A DNA stretch of 64,000 bases, from positions 27,316,946 through 27,380,945 of the forward strand of contig CM022665.1 in assembly GCA_012295275.1 (NCBI GenBank), read 5' to 3'. Source of the stretch: Chrysomallon squamiferum (lineage: Eukaryota > Mollusca > Gastropoda > Neomphalida > Peltospiridae). Both the position numbers and the translations under genes were made by a program. Positions 14,188-27,670 of the stretch are shown one piece after another (within the stretch, counting starts at the first letter, position 1; the number at the start of each line of letters is the position of its first letter). The notes under the pieces were generated by a model. That model worked only from the letters and a program-made list of their open reading frames with translations. It ran no database searches and was not told where the DNA came from.

Positions 14188-15040
14188 CACTCATCCCTCA
14201 CAAGCATAGACAAACCCATATAATCATACATAGATATATAACATTTGTACTTTTGTTAGTGATCCTATTCGGCTAAAAAGAAACTGTTTAATAATGGCTA
14301 TAATCTGAACTTGACACAGTGCCATGCTTTATCTGTGTTAAGTGTTTATTGCCTTGTCAGATTATAAATAACTTACATACAGAGTGATGTATCTCAATTC
14401 ATCCACTTGTCATAGTCCTATGAGTGGGTGTATGGTGGTTTGGCAGGTCACAAAAACAGTTTGTACCCATCAACAACTGTAATGTAATATTTGGGATAGG
14501 TTCATCATTCATTGTAACAAAGACAAGATTAATACTGGCCTGAAGATAATCAAATGATGGTCTTTGTAGAAGAAATAATTTCTTTTTTATAAATTCTGTT
14601 TATAAACATGTTAAAGACTGTCGTAAAGCTTGAAAAATTAGGACAGATCACATTTTGTAGTGCTATTCAAACACTAGTTCTTATTTATTTGGCAATTTAA
14701 AGTTCAGATATAAAATTGTCACACACACCAGTTTACTGTCTTTAAAATATTGATATGTTTAACAAATAAATTCAGTTGAAACTAACATTAAAACAAATGA
14801 ATTATGGATAAAAAAACAGAGGTAATAAATAACAGGTTTTTTTTTTTTACACAAATGAATCACTGGCTGTAATGGAGTTATTAAAAATTAAATATTTCTT
14901 GCACCAGAACATTTCACACAATGTTTCCTAACCAAGGACCAGACCCACATAACTCTGTTAATTTGTTCTGTCTCAAGCTGTCCATGCAAATGGTGTCACA
15001 ATAAATTGTGGCGATCTTCAACCTTACTAGCTTTCATTAC

Positions 15041-15265
15041 CGCCTGATTCACTTTTAATGGCAAACCAATTGTTGGCCATCAGATCTGTTTTGGCAGTGA
15101 TTCTCCAAATCTGGCCACTGTGACGAATTCTCTCCCTCCATTTCATTAAGTCCTTAAGATTATCCATTTGCTGTGGCTTGTCTCTGATGGCCATGGCATA
15201 ATGACGACGGGATTGTTTTGTGTAGGGACGTGCTGCAAGACTCATCTGTGGGCATCCCCCAACAG
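15041..15265 (-). other. Unassigned exon-like segment (minus strand)
   Basis: On the minus strand a pyrimidine-rich tract ending TTTATTTTTATAG (complement of 15266 upward) is followed by 225 nt of open, GC-richer sequence and then by a donor-like GGCG|GTAATG. The frame enters with two bases and leaves with one, so the segment is symmetric (75 codons, phase 1-1). The peptide includes GGCPQMSLAARPYTKQ, then RRHYAMAIRDKPQQMDNLKD, then WRERIRHSGQIWRITAKTD. It is basic, not low-complexity, and not a repeat. I do not recognise the family. It could be an exon of a gene nested antisense in the TRIM9 intron, a pseudogene fragment, or a chance opening. No partner exon could be identified with confidence. 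Confidence 0.25.
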
Positions 15266-16639
15266 CTATAAAAATAAATGTGGGGAGATGACTCAGTTAT
15301 TAAGTGAGATAATTGGATCAGCCTGAGTGACTGGATGATGGATGTCATATCCTTGGGGACCTGATGCATGTGCAATCCGATGCACGAGCAACAATTTGGT
15401 TTTAGCACTGACACACTGAGACAGCAGATGGGTGGTTATAGGACACCTCTCCACAACTCTCCAGGCTCTTTGCACCCTGCAGACCAGCACGACAGAGATG
15501 ATCTTTGATCCTGTCAGCTAACTTCTCAGAAATTGTTCTTCTTTTCTTTTTCAATCTTCTGTTTTTTTTATACAAAGTGTCTTAAAAAATGCCATCACTT
15601 TCAAGAAATGACTAATATAAATTCTTTTTTTTTTTAAATTCACATTTCCATATTAAAATCAATTGAAGAAAATGTATTTTTTTAATTTTTTTTTAAATAA
15701 AGCATTTTCTAAGGACAGAGAAAAAAAGATAATGTTTTTTATTGAAAAGTAGTTGTTCAGTTAATATGACTGTTGTTAGAAGCTATCATGAATAATGTAT
15801 TAGTGTTATGTTGTTACTCTAAAGTTTTCAAACTATTTTATTATTGAAAGTAGAAGGTGTTTTTTAGGGGGTTTTTAGAATATAGGAGAAAAACAAACAT
15901 TATTTTAACATTTCTTTTACTGTAAAAGCATTTTAAAAATGCTTATTTGTTTCTGTTTTTCATTTTATTTAGTTCATAATTTCAGAAAATCCTCCAAATT
16001 TGAAATTTATATGTAAATGTTAAAGGAAATGGGTGGACATTTCAATTTTCTTGTTTTATTAACTGGAACAAGAAAAGTTTGTTTGTTTCAACTATCACAA
16101 GAAACATATTTGTTGAGACTAAATGTCACTGCCTACAGCCATTGTTTTTGCACTGGTCCCATTAGCTTCTCTATTTTCCTTTCTGTCATTGGCTGCTATG
16201 ATACTTCCTGTTAGATACTCTACACAACCAGTTTTATATTTATAGATCTATAATTAGTTAATGGTTTTGGTAATATGTACAACTTTTTACTTTATAGAAA
16301 AAAGTAAAGAAAGATTAAAAATAACTGTTTCAGAGTTGTCATTTGTCTGTTTTCAGAAACAACCAGCACATTTTGATAAATGAAAAATGAAACTGAATCA
16401 CTCTATTTTGAGTCACTTACTCTAAATCAGTTATTAACATTAGTTTCATATCAGACTGAAATACATTAGGATGATTATTTTGTATTACTTACAAAACAAA
16501 TTATTGTTATTATTATTACTATTACTACTACTACTATTATTATTATTAAATTACAATAATTCTTTTTGATCATAGCAGGATTTATCCTTTCCTGTCAACC
16601 AATATATTTTATGATTTGTTTTACATACTTGTTGTAATC

Positions 16640-16660
16640 AAAAAAAAAAAAAAAAAAAAA
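16640..16660. repeat. Poly-A run
   Basis: A run of about 21 A between single-copy AT-rich sequences, just before the tandem repeat that starts near 16690. Confidence 0.85.
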
Positions 16661-16694
16661 TTATTCACACTTCTCAGTTACTCTTATAATAGGA

Positions 16695-16915
16695 GATAAT
16701 ATTAACAAGCTTAAACCAGTATACATTTTTTGTTTTTGTTTTCTTTAGCTATTGACATTACATGTTAAACAACAGATCAAAAGCTTATTAACAAGCCTAA
16801 ACCGATCCATTATTTTCAGTTCATATATCCATATTTTTGTTTTGTATGAATATCAGCATTATACATCAAACAATACATCAAAATGGTGTTAACAGGCCAA
16901 AACCAATTCATTATT
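16695..16915. repeat. Decayed tandem repeat of about 85-100 bp
   Basis: ATTAACAAGCTTAAACCAGT (about 16703), ATTAACAAGCCTAAACCGAT (about 16788) and GTTAACAGGCCAAAACCAAT (about 16888) head three successive units, each containing a TTTTTGTTTTTGTTT-like or CATCAAACA-like stretch. Confidence 0.6.
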
Positions 16916-18090
16916 TGCTGTTTGTGTACAAGTATTACATATTACTGAAGGTGTCATGTTGACGTGCATTTGTCTTGGCAAGCGTTTTGAGCTGTGGTTT
17001 ATCTGTAACAAGAAACTTATCACACCTGAACACACTTGTTTAATCTGTCCTGTGGTTTTTCTTAAATAACACTGATCACTTGAACGTGACTATACAGCAT
17101 ACTCTGTGACTGTATTGCATATCTGTCACTGTTCAACATACCCACAGTGTGGTGATCAAGGCTTTCCAGTGACAAACTACCATCACCTACCCTGTTGTCA
17201 GACATAGGCTAGGAATGTTTGATCACTTTATCAGAGTTTACGGGGGTCTTAGGACTGCCATTGTGTTAACAGTATTGATATAAAGCACACAAGACAGAAA
17301 TTGTAACATATTACGAAAACTCTTAATCGTATGCCAACTCCTTCACACCTCTTGTGTACATTGGCTGACAGAAACAATTATTGGGCGTGAAGGAACAATT
17401 GATCTCCAAGCAGGGGGATTTCATCCTGTTTGGTTAATCAGTGTGACCATTCTGACTGTAGGCCAGCAGTGACTTATTTGAAGCTGGCTGGCGCCAGACC
17501 TATTCAAACTGATTTCACCTTTGTTTGCCTCCAATTCACCCTGGATTGTGACCCCACTCAAACAAACACCTTACAGACAGATTGAACTGGTGCTTTGTTA
17601 ATAGAGGGTAGATAGAAAAAAAATGAACACAATCTGTAATAATAATGCACTGTGATTAATTCCAGGTCTTCTGATAGCAAGATGGGACAATGATACAGCA
17701 TGTATGTAGGTAATCAATATGAAAATAATAGATAAAAGGCGAGACATGTTTTGTCCAATATCTAACAAGCACACTATCACTTTGTTTGATCCCTTTGTTG
17801 TAATACAATCCTTGGTCCTTCATCTTTTCCATTCTCAGCATTCATTTTTAATAACTTTATAAATGTCATAGAAATAGTGTTCTGATATATTTGATTACTT
17901 CTATGCTGCAGACTTTGATAATAAAAATATTGTTACAAAGTTAATCAATAGCATCCATCTCAAGCATTTTTCAATATTCCATGAGTTTTCTTAGAAAGCA
18001 GTAATCAATTACAGTCCATTCTGTTTCAGTCAGTCTTGATAAAATAATAGTTTAAATCATGATACCAGATTACTTTCTGATTAGTTTTTA

Positions 18091-18107
18091 AGTGTGTGTG
18101 TGTGTGA

Positions 18108-18145
<38 letters not shown>
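18091..18145. repeat. (GT)n microsatellite
   Basis: GT repeats of 55 bp with one GAAT interruption. Confidence 0.9.
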
Positions 18146-18147
<2 letters not shown>

Positions 18148-19459
18148 ATATAAATTTTATGCCTGTATATGTACAAATTTATACAAATGTTCTCTTTTAA
18201 CATTAAAAACTAAATAGTTTATAGAATTTGTCAGAGAAATTAATTGGAATGTCTAATGTGTTATTAAATGAAAACTAATGTCACATACAGAATATTACCT
18301 ATATACTGAAGAAGCTAAAATTTAATTTAAAGACCCCAGAAGTAGGTCTTTTGCATTAAAAATGTTTTTTTGATTTAACATATATTGACAAGTATAAATT
18401 GCAGCTTGTACAAAGATCTCTCCTTTGCCACATAGCTACGTAGCAATTTCACACCAGTTTCAGATCGTGTCATTATTTTTCCTGATTTAATCTCAAATTG
18501 GGTGAACCCATGTATAAATCTGCTCATGAAAAGATTGCCTACTCTCTTGTATGTATCCTGCCTGAGTGAATCAGAATCAAATTTGTCAAATTTCTTATCC
18601 TCAATTATGTCCAACTCATCCCTATATCATTATTATTTCATCCCATGAATTTTTTTTTTTTTTCTTTTTCTGGTTCGAGAAAAGAGATAGAAACTTGATT
18701 GTCAAAGAGGAAAAAAAAAAATTCTATGGATAGAAATCTGTCGTTTCTCTTGACACTATTTTCTTACCAACAAATCTAGTAACACATATAATAATTATAT
18801 TGGCGGACACAGACCTTTGGTTTGTTTTATTGTGTTATGAGTAATAGCTTGAACAAAGCACAATATTTACTATTTACCTGCATTTCTTTCAACACTATCA
18901 CCAACAATGAAAGAGATAAGACCAGAACCAACCATGCCTAAGAGCAGTGTTGGCCACAATAAGTGTTGGCGTCATGACAACAAAAGCTGGCTCATCATAA
19001 GAGCATACCCCCCTGAGGAGTGGCAGACAGTGTGTCTCGTGCCCCTACTCAAACCTTGTGTTTGTATCCTTTCATTGTGGCAAATGTCTCACTTTTGTAT
19101 CCTTTCTGTGGCTGCTTCACACACTTTGCCAAAGCCAGCAGAAAATAGAAAAATACGATGAAGAACTGAAAAATTGTATGATTACTTTTGTTGTCTAGGA
19201 TTCCTTGCTTGGCTAATTTTGTTTGATCTGTCAGTGTGTAAAGACTTTGACATTTTCTTCTTTTCTTTTCTGATGTTGGGTCAGTCAGTTGTCCACTGGC
19301 TTCTTCTGACCAGGCTGAGACATCTGTCTGATGGTTTCAATATGTCAGTCTGATGTCTTTGTTACCATAAATAATCTGTGGTCATAGACACTGTCATTGT
19401 TATCTGTCATTTTGGGGTATTAATATAGATTTTTATATATTTTTTTTATTACTTTGACA

Positions 19460-19600
19460 AAAAACTGGGGAGAAGCTTTTAACTCTGTGGTAGAGCAATA
19501 GTCTAGAGTGAAGTGGGTGTTTTCCAATATGTCTAATGGTTTATTCATTATCCAGTTTTGTAACCTGATCTAAAAATCTGTGACATGTACTGTCCCACTT
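19460..19600 (+). mobile_element. SINE relic with tRNA-like head
   Basis: TAACTCTGTGGTAGAGCA at 19480-19497 is one change from a typical tRNA D-arm/A box. It is followed at the expected distances by AGTGGGT, then AATGGTTTATTCATTATCCAG, which can be aligned to the CATTGGGCTATTTC..TTCCAGCC block of the same SINE type seen elsewhere in the window. The B box is lost. Confidence 0.5.
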
Positions 19601-20139
19601 GAGTGAAATATCTTAATTGAACATAAGCAGAAGATTAAAACTTTTTTTTTACATAAAGAAGCAAAATGTTATTTGTATATAAACATATCTGGCACATCTA
19701 TTTACTGATGATTATTTTGTATTCTAGTTTCAATAAATCAAAGGACTTGTCATGTGTTAATTTACTAGTTGAAAACAAATTAAAAAAATTAAAAAATCCA
19801 ACATTTTCTCCAACTACTTCTGATTAAAAATCAACAAAAAAACCCTCACTAATTTAAATATATCATCTCTTAGAATTTCATAATGAAAAGAACCCTTTCA
19901 CAAAGATTTAGTCTCTTTTATATTAACTGACCAATCAGTTTAAAGTAATTCACTGGCATAGTATTGGCAATTAGATCATTAACGTGTGTGTTATATAATT
20001 TACTGAATACCACATGTAACTATGTTTATATGTATGGTGTAACTCTCTGAAGCATGACTCTCTAAAACAGTTAGCACCAGACTTGAGCTGCTTTGATCAG
20101 ATATCATAACAACATGGCCCAGGGTGAGACTGCACTCTG

Positions 20140-21700
20140 TGTCTAGTCACTTCACATTAGGTATCTGTATGATGACAGAGAAACCAGTAGTCAGATACTC
20201 CTACACAACCAAGTTTGTAGGTTTGCTTCACATTAGGTGGCCCTTGTAATGGTTACCAGAAGTCACCAAGTCTGTTTAGCTAACATATTAGGAATGTCTA
20301 AAAGAAATGGAAATCTTATTTTGTATGTTATTCTGATACAACCATGTTTTAGGTTTGCTTCACATTAGGTGGCCTGTGTAATGATTGCCAGAAGTCACCA
20401 AGTCTGTTTAGCTTAGGTATCGGGAATGAAGACTGCTAAATGAAATGGAAATCATATTTTGTACTTGCTTTTATAGAACTAAGGTAGCTTGTTTAATGAA
20501 TGCCTGAAATAACCAGTTCTGTTTTGCTTAGGTGTACCTAATAAGATTTCAAAAAAAAAAAAAAAAATAAAGCACTTGTATTTTGTCTGCTATTCTCATT
20601 CATCCAATTTTGTAAATTTCTTCATAATATGAGGTCATAAGAGATTGATCTTCTTGGTGTTATTTAAAGAAAAATCTATTGAAGTATTTTGTGGTTGCTT
20701 TGTACTTATATATATATATAATACTACTACAAGAAAAAGCAGTCCCAGTTTATAACTGTTTTACTCATAATCATTTTATATTTAGCATCTTTTCTTAATA
20801 TTGTTAAAAGTAAATCAGTCATATTTTAAAGCTGATTGTTACTGATTTTAAAATTTGCTTCATGTCAGATAGGCTTTGATGATAACTGTCAGAGTAAGAG
20901 GAAATCATATTTTGTTACAATTCTTCTTGTAAGACCATAGTTGTTCCCTAACTAGATTATACTTGAGTGGCTTCTATAATAATCATCAGCAAACCGTCTA
21001 TCATTATTTTCTAGTTGTTCTTAGTGTTACACTTAAAGTGTGTTCATGTTAGATGTCATGTATGATAGCTGTCAAAGAAGACAGTAGTCATAATTTCCAG
21101 TTCATCTTGTTCCATGTAGTCACTTCATATTATGTCTTTCTGATAATCAAGTATATCAGCATTCAGTAGTCACTCTTTCACTCAGATTTGAAGTCATTTC
21201 ACATTAGAGAGTTTTCTTGATTTGGACAGAAGTATCAGAATACATTAGTAACTCTGGCTGTCTGTTTTCAAGGCATTTCTTATTATATTTCTTTTTGACA
21301 ATAATCAGAAGTATCAGCAGTTCTGTAGTAACTTGCTTTCAGATTTGAAGTCATTTCTTATTAGATATCATTCTCATGATAATCAGAATTATCAATGGTT
21401 TTCTGAAACTCTTGTACTCCGTTTTGAAAGTCATTCAGACATTACATTTTTTTTTTTCTAATATAAGTTAGACATACAGATAGTTCTGCAGTCACTGTTG
21501 TTGTCTTTTTTCACATTATTTAGTATCAGAAAATATGAGAACTCTTTGGTTATTCTTGCATCTGATGTAAATTCATTTAATATTATGTTATGATCTAATG
21601 ATAATCAGAAGTATAATAGTTTGGTAGTAACTTTTGCTGAAAGTTTTCAAGTTATTTCACATTAAACATGATTCCTGGTGATGGTCAGAAAACATGGCAG
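20140..21700. repeat. Large decayed tandem array, units about 80-130 bp
   Basis: A word like AGTCATTTCACATTAG recurs near 20145, 20226, 20358, 21118, 21192, 21274, 21350 and 21650, usually followed by a pyrimidine-rich stretch, then GATAATCAGAAGTATCAG and CAGTAGTAACT. The best conserved pair is at 20222-20340 and 20351-20470, which share TTTGCTTCACATTAGGTGGC, CCAGAAGTCACCAAGTCTGT and GAAATGGAAATC; this unit is about 130 bp. Later units are shorter and more diverged. About 1.5 kb in all, non-coding. Confidence 0.7.
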
Positions 21701-22108
21701 CCCTGTTTTGTCTGGATGATTAACATCTGAAAATACCACTCTGTGATAAGCATCTAGAGTAAACCTTGTACCAATTTACTGCAGTGCTAGCAAATAAACC
21801 CTGAAGCTTGTCAACAGTTCTGAAGTTCTTTTTTCACTCATTAGAAATCTGCTGACAGTTTTAAGGGGCTCCTGGTAATGTATATTTATGTATATATATT
21901 CAAAACGGCTAGACTTGGTATTAGCTAATCAGTAAGTATATTGATCATCCAACATGATGCCTTGAAGAACAAACTTGTGTTATGAATGGGGTGACTAATT
22001 GTAACTGACAGCTATTTCATCCATTGCTCATGAGTCTACTTTCATTAGCTGTCCCTCCTGGACTGGTTTTTAAAGGTCTACTGGTAGTCATTCTTTTTGT
22101 TTATCATG

Positions 22109-22195
22109 TCACTGTGTTGATGGCTGCATGATAAGGCGTTGAGCCATTCACCAGTGTGGCGCCAGTGAGGTGTTCTAGCCCAAGTCTCATAACAG
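22109..22195 (+). mobile_element. tRNA-like SINE head relic
   Basis: TGGCTGCATGATAAGGCGTTG resembles a tRNA D-arm/A box, and GTGAGGTGTTCTAGCCC about 50 nt later resembles a T-arm/B box, the spacing expected of a tRNA-derived sequence. It is followed by a short GAGAGTGAGTGAGTGAG tract. No core of the other SINE type follows, so it may be a different family or an old tRNA pseudogene. Confidence 0.4.
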
Positions 22196-22429
22196 AGAGA
22201 GTGAGTGAGTGAGGAAGGAACAGATAAGCTTTCTGTACATACTGGGAACTAATAGATTGTACACCAGATAGATTTCCCAGTGGAAATGATTCAGCATCAC
22301 AAGTCTTGTTACGTAGTTGTTAGTAATTTACAAACAGATAGAGGTGCCATATGTCTCTGAGATGAAATAATGTAACCATAATTTATTGCCTTAACTCTTT
22401 CTTTCAAATGGCTTGTGCTTTCAGTGATG

Positions 22430-22453
22430 AAAAAAAAAAAAAAAAAAAAAAAA
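22430..22453. repeat. Poly-A run
   Basis: 24 A in a row, followed by T-rich and ATAATAATA sequence. Confidence 0.85.
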
Positions 22454-22694
22454 GGATATTTATTTTTTTGATAATAATAATAAATTCTTTTTTTTTTTTA
22501 AATTAACAGATAAAAATGATTGCAGGGTTTAAAAATATAGTTTCATGTAAATTGTGACAGATATGAGAGCTTTTGAAAATATCTAAAACTATTTAACAGA
22601 GAAAAAAATCATAAATAACATAGAAGAATCAGAAAAGACTAAAAAGAAAGATAAAACTGAATAAATATAATAATTTATAATAAATATGTTAACA

Positions 22695-23080
22695 TGTGTT
22701 ACCTAATAAATGCAGTTGTCAAAATAGTCCCACTCAACACATACAGTTACTAATATAACCCAGTATAAAATAATTTCCAAATAACATACACAGTTACCAA
22801 TAAAATGTTACATAATACAAGCAGTTACTAATACAGTCCCATATAACAGTTTCTAAAATAATTCCACTTAACACATACAGCTATGAATATAATCCCACAC
22901 CACACATACAGTTACTAATGTAATTCTACATAAGCACATACAGTTACTATTACAATGGTCTCTAACCCATGATGCTGCCTGCATAATAGTACCTGACACC
23001 ACAGTTTGCCAATATAACTCTATCTAATACCTGCTTTGCCAGTACAATGCTACATTAGACACATGCAGTGCCAGCATAAT
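22695..23080. repeat. Decayed tandem repeat of about 40 bp
   Basis: CACATACAGTTACTAATATA and variants recur near 22738, 22788, 22818, 22873, 22910 and 22935, separated by TCCCA..TAACA words; later units (CAGTTTGCCAATATAACTCT, near 23002) are more diverged. Confidence 0.65.
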
Positions 23081-24358
23081 GCACTGGAAGGTGTTAGGTC
23101 ATTGTCTATAATGAAAGGTACACAGAAACCTCCATGTGCAGTGATAAGAAGAAGCTCAGCAATTTTGTGTAACAATAAACAGACAGATAAGTGCCAGTAA
23201 TAGGACCGACTAACTAAATAGTGTCTGCAAACATCAAAAGCACCTGGCTCCACAAACAAATAGCCTGACACATGGTTTTAAACACTCTCCAACATCATCT
23301 CTCTGCTGAATTGTATTTTCTCCACATAGGACAAGATCTTAATTTGATTATCTTGATAAATAAACATAGATTTTGAAATTTCTTTAATCTGCAATATAGA
23401 GTTATCCGGTTGACAAAAAACATGACATGGTGTGGTTCAAAATCTACCAGATTATATCAAGACTAATAATTCTTGTTAAATGGTTATGTATTGAGATTAC
23501 TTGTTGCTCTGACTTGTGGATATAAAATGAAAATATCTTGAATCAACAGCAAGTCTGATTGTATGGACTGGAGTCAGTACGGTCCTCTAAAGGGTAAATC
23601 AGGTTAATTATTTCAGGACACAGTTCACTTCCATCTTAAATTATCAAATTGTAGGAAAGCATTTATCTCCACAGCCAATCTATTAACAATGAAAAGGATT
23701 ATAGATTCATTTTTAAACATTTTAAATGTTTTAAAAAAAATATTTTTCCTGCAGTTTAAAAAAAAGAAAACAAAAAAGAAAAAAGAAATAAGATATAAAC
23801 ACATAACAAGCCAATATACTGTGAGAATAAACAGTAATACTTTCAGCATGTTTTTATCAGAGAAACATTCCAGCATGTCTCTTTCAGAGACTATTCTAAC
23901 ATGCCTGTCATGGGCACAGACTCTGACTTTAACCAGATATTTAAAAATTTGGACACCCCCCCATTTTGTTTATCTTCAACACCACACATAGACTGTTGTT
24001 GAAGTTCACTGCCTTCTTGATTGTGATCTGTCTGTGTCTGTTGTCGGCACACTCCACTAACAAAAGCTGATGATCAGTGCAAACAAACATCTTTTGTCAC
24101 AAGCATGGGTTACCTGCTTCCCGGCCACTAGCAGGGAGGTGCATCTTGTGTGGAGTCTTATCAGCACCTCCTCAACAGTGTCCTGTCAGTGGGAGAACAG
24201 AGAGACTCTCACATGGGGCTATCGACCAGTATTACTGAACTGTTTTTCTTGTAATTCCTAACCCTGTTTATAAAACAAACATAAAATGAGTCTATTGTTT
24301 TTCTTCACTGCAGTTTAATGATGAAAAACAATTATTGCAGTATTAGACATGCAGCATG

Positions 24359-24389
24359 AATTATTATTATTATTATTATTATTACTGTT

Positions 24390-24476
<87 letters not shown>

Positions 24477-24477
24477 T
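24359..24477. repeat. Long (TTA)n microsatellite
   Basis: About 119 bp of TTA/ATT triplets with a few CTG and ATC changes. It gives poly-Ile on the minus strand, an artefact. Confidence 0.95.
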
Positions 24478-26366
24478 CAGATGATTTTTTTCCAGTTAAA
24501 TATATTTGACCCTCTCTGTTATTAGAAATATACATTACAAAGCTATTATTTCTTATGACACTTTGTGCTGTTTAAACTGTGTGTTATAACTGTTACTTAA
24601 GATAATATTTTCTGCTGTTAAAGGTTATATGATATATCCCTGTTATTTCTGATGATGTTTCTGTTATATGATGTTAAAAATGTTTGCTATAAACCAATTA
24701 TTTCACACCACACTTTCTACTACTGAAGATTAAGATGCTGTAAGACTGTTACTTCTGCAGGTCCCTCATCAGCTGCTGCAGTTCATTGAGCTAGGAGCAG
24801 ATGCTTACCATGTTAATTGCATGGACAGTTGATGCTGAAAGGCAATAAATGTCTCTCATAATTTCAGCTGGACAATGGCATGAGATCTTCGGCAGTGGAG
24901 TGCAGGCAATGATAGCTGTATAATGAATTACTGGCCTGAGTGTATTGATTCATCTCATCATGGTGGATATTATTATCATCATTATTTTTTGTTTTGCATT
25001 AAATCCATGCCCGAGAAGACTTTTTCATTCTTTATTATTATTATTTTTTTTAAATGTCTCCATTTTGAGTTCATGTAAAGATCATTTTATTCCATTTTCG
25101 AAAAAAATAAATAAATTATAGGAAAGCAAGAAAAACAGAGAGAAGCCAAAAAAAATCTCATATCCTGAAAATGAGTTCTTCATAATTATACAAGTTGATC
25201 CCATTTTTCTGGGGTTTTAAAATTAATGTGCTTGTGTCCAATTAAGGTTCAAGTACATTGTACATAATATGCAGTTCAGGAAATGGATTCTATTGAAACT
25301 GGATAAAACTTGAAAATATTTTTTTTAAATAATAATAGTTGCATACTTGATCCATACACACACACAGAGAGTACATTGTCACTCTTTTCTCTTGCACACA
25401 AAGAAAACTTCTTCTGCCCACACATTTTTTTAACACACAGTTGTCTCAGTACTGTTCTTTTAACAGTATTTAAATTAATAGCTATGTCATATACACACAC
25501 TGAGAGGCAGACAGACACCATCTGGTCTTGTAGAGTCAATTTTTATAACTGACAATTTACACTCAAAGTAATGCTATTTTGAAATCATTATGACAGTGTT
25601 GTTTTTAACATCAGTAAAATAGCTTTTAGACTACACACACAATATTTCATTGAGTACATTTTCAAATTAAAATGATAACAAAATAAAATTTCTTTCAATT
25701 ACCTCTGAATTGTTTTAACTGGAAAATTTTAAAATAAAAAATAGTTTTTGTTACCTAAAAATCATTTTAACTAACAATGTTTCTTATTTATAAATATTAT
25801 TTTTTCTATTATTATTTATTTCCTTTCTATATATATACATTTTTTTTTGTGAATAGTTTTTATTTACATGCAACCTTCTTCTTTTTCCTTTTTTTATATC
25901 TTTAATATCATTTTTTACTAACAATATTCTTAATTTAAATTTAATCATTTTTCATTTCTTTTTTTTTTTTTTTTTATCCTTTAATAGCATTGTTTCAGTC
26001 ATAATGGTTTCATGATTTAAAGCCAAATCTGTTTATATAAAAATATTTATCTTGGCCAGACACATTGTTTTCCGTGTGTACAGATCTTTCCTGATGCTTT
26101 CAACGCATATGTGATTCCACATCAGGGCATGTGCTGATAATTTCAAGAAGGATGAATGCTTGTCATCGTGTTTACATCAGCATCACTTATCTCAACATCA
26201 TACATCTGTTCTAAGATATTCCACTTCTTGTATATTCTCAACTCACCTTTAACATCCTAGCCTTTAAATCATTATGTGTATGTAAGTCTGGGCATATCTG
26301 TATGTCTCTTTGTTTATATAAAACTTTTGCATTTTTCTCTTTCTCTCTATGTATATGTGTGTATGT

Positions 26367-26464
26367 GTATGTATGTATGTATGTATGTATGTATGTATGT
26401 ATGTATGTATGTATGTGTATGTATGTATGTATGTATGTATGTATGTATGTATGTATGTATGTAT
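26367..26464. repeat. (GTAT)n microsatellite
   Basis: About 98 bp of GTAT with one GTGTAT interruption at about 26415. It produces Met-Tyr-Val-Cys repeats in two + strand frames, an artefact. Confidence 0.95.
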
Positions 26465-27531
26465 CTATCTCATTCCTTTTCTTTTGCTGGTTTAAATAGG
26501 TGGGATTGTGTGGGTTTTTTTTTTAGTATTTAGAATACAATTTATTAGCAAATGATTTTCATATTTTAGATGTTAACAAAGAAATGATTTTTTGGTATTA
26601 ATGATAATAAAAAAAAAAAAGAACCAAAATTCTGTTAATCAGCTGTGTAGTAAATGTTTGCCTGATGACAGGGTTAGGACATGATTACAGAAACAAGTAG
26701 GATTGTCATCATTATAAAGAAAAAGAAATTGGATAGCAAATAATATCTGATCAGGTATCACTATACTTCATTACAAAAATAGATGAAATGATTTATTATC
26801 TGTGCTCCCTTTGGATCTGTTTAATATATGAATAAAATAACTGTTTCACTATTATAACAATTTACTTATCAACTAACACTATTTATTTTTCTAGTATTTC
26901 AATTGAACTGTTGATTTCCAGTCTTCAGCATGTCCTTCTCACCTCCTGTCTGAATCTGTTCTCTAGACCATTCCTTACTTTTAACTAAATGTTCTTCAGG
27001 AATTTGGCTTATTCCTGACATTTCCATAAAAGCTTGCTATCTGGTCAGGCTCAGTTAATAATGGAGTCTCACCAACATTTTATCTGCAACTTGTGTCATC
27101 ATGAGCTGGCCATCATGTTGGCTGGCAATGCGAGCAATGACAAGTCTTTGAATCTCTGGAGACTTTCCACTGGTACTTTATGCTTTGAAAATCAGCTCTG
27201 TTATTGTATTAACTGTACTATTTATTTTTCTTTTCCATTTCAATGCAGTTTGGAGTGAAAGGTGATAGTTAAAAATATGCAAACAGCTGCAGATGTTTGT
27301 TGTGTTTTCCTGACATCTATTTGTTTGTGTGTCATCAAACATCATTATTGAAGGATTTTTTCCTGTTGTTAAAAAATTAGACATGAAACAATTTTAATGG
27401 TTTATTTTTTTAAAGCTCTTTTCTTGTAAAGCAGCATTTTGTTTAGAGGTTGCATGGGAGTTTGTTCAGGTGGATATTTTTTTTATTATTGTTTTATTTC
27501 AGTTAAAGATAATTTTGATAGTTGTCAGTGC

Positions 27532-27548
27532 AAAAAAAAAAAAAAATA

Positions 27549-27579
<31 letters not shown>

Positions 27580-27670
27580 AATAAAATAAAATAAAATAAA
27601 ATAAAATAAAATAAAATAAAATAAAATAAAAATAAAATAAAATAAAATAAAATAAAATAAATAAATAAAA
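27532..27670. repeat. Poly-A plus (AAATA)n pentanucleotide repeat
   Basis: 15 A, AAAT units, then some 24 copies of AAATA with one extra-A slip near 27630. Confidence 0.95.

Noticed and set aside
18375-18614. 79-codon minus-strand frame with varied composition
   Set aside because: The upstream AG lacks a pyrimidine tract, no good donor follows, and no family was recognised; frames of this length are expected many times by chance in 64 kb.
24332-24535. Poly-isoleucine frame on the minus strand
   Set aside because: It is the (TTA)n microsatellite.
26276-26533. Met-Tyr-Val-Cys repeat protein
   Set aside because: It is a translation of (GTAT)n in two frames.
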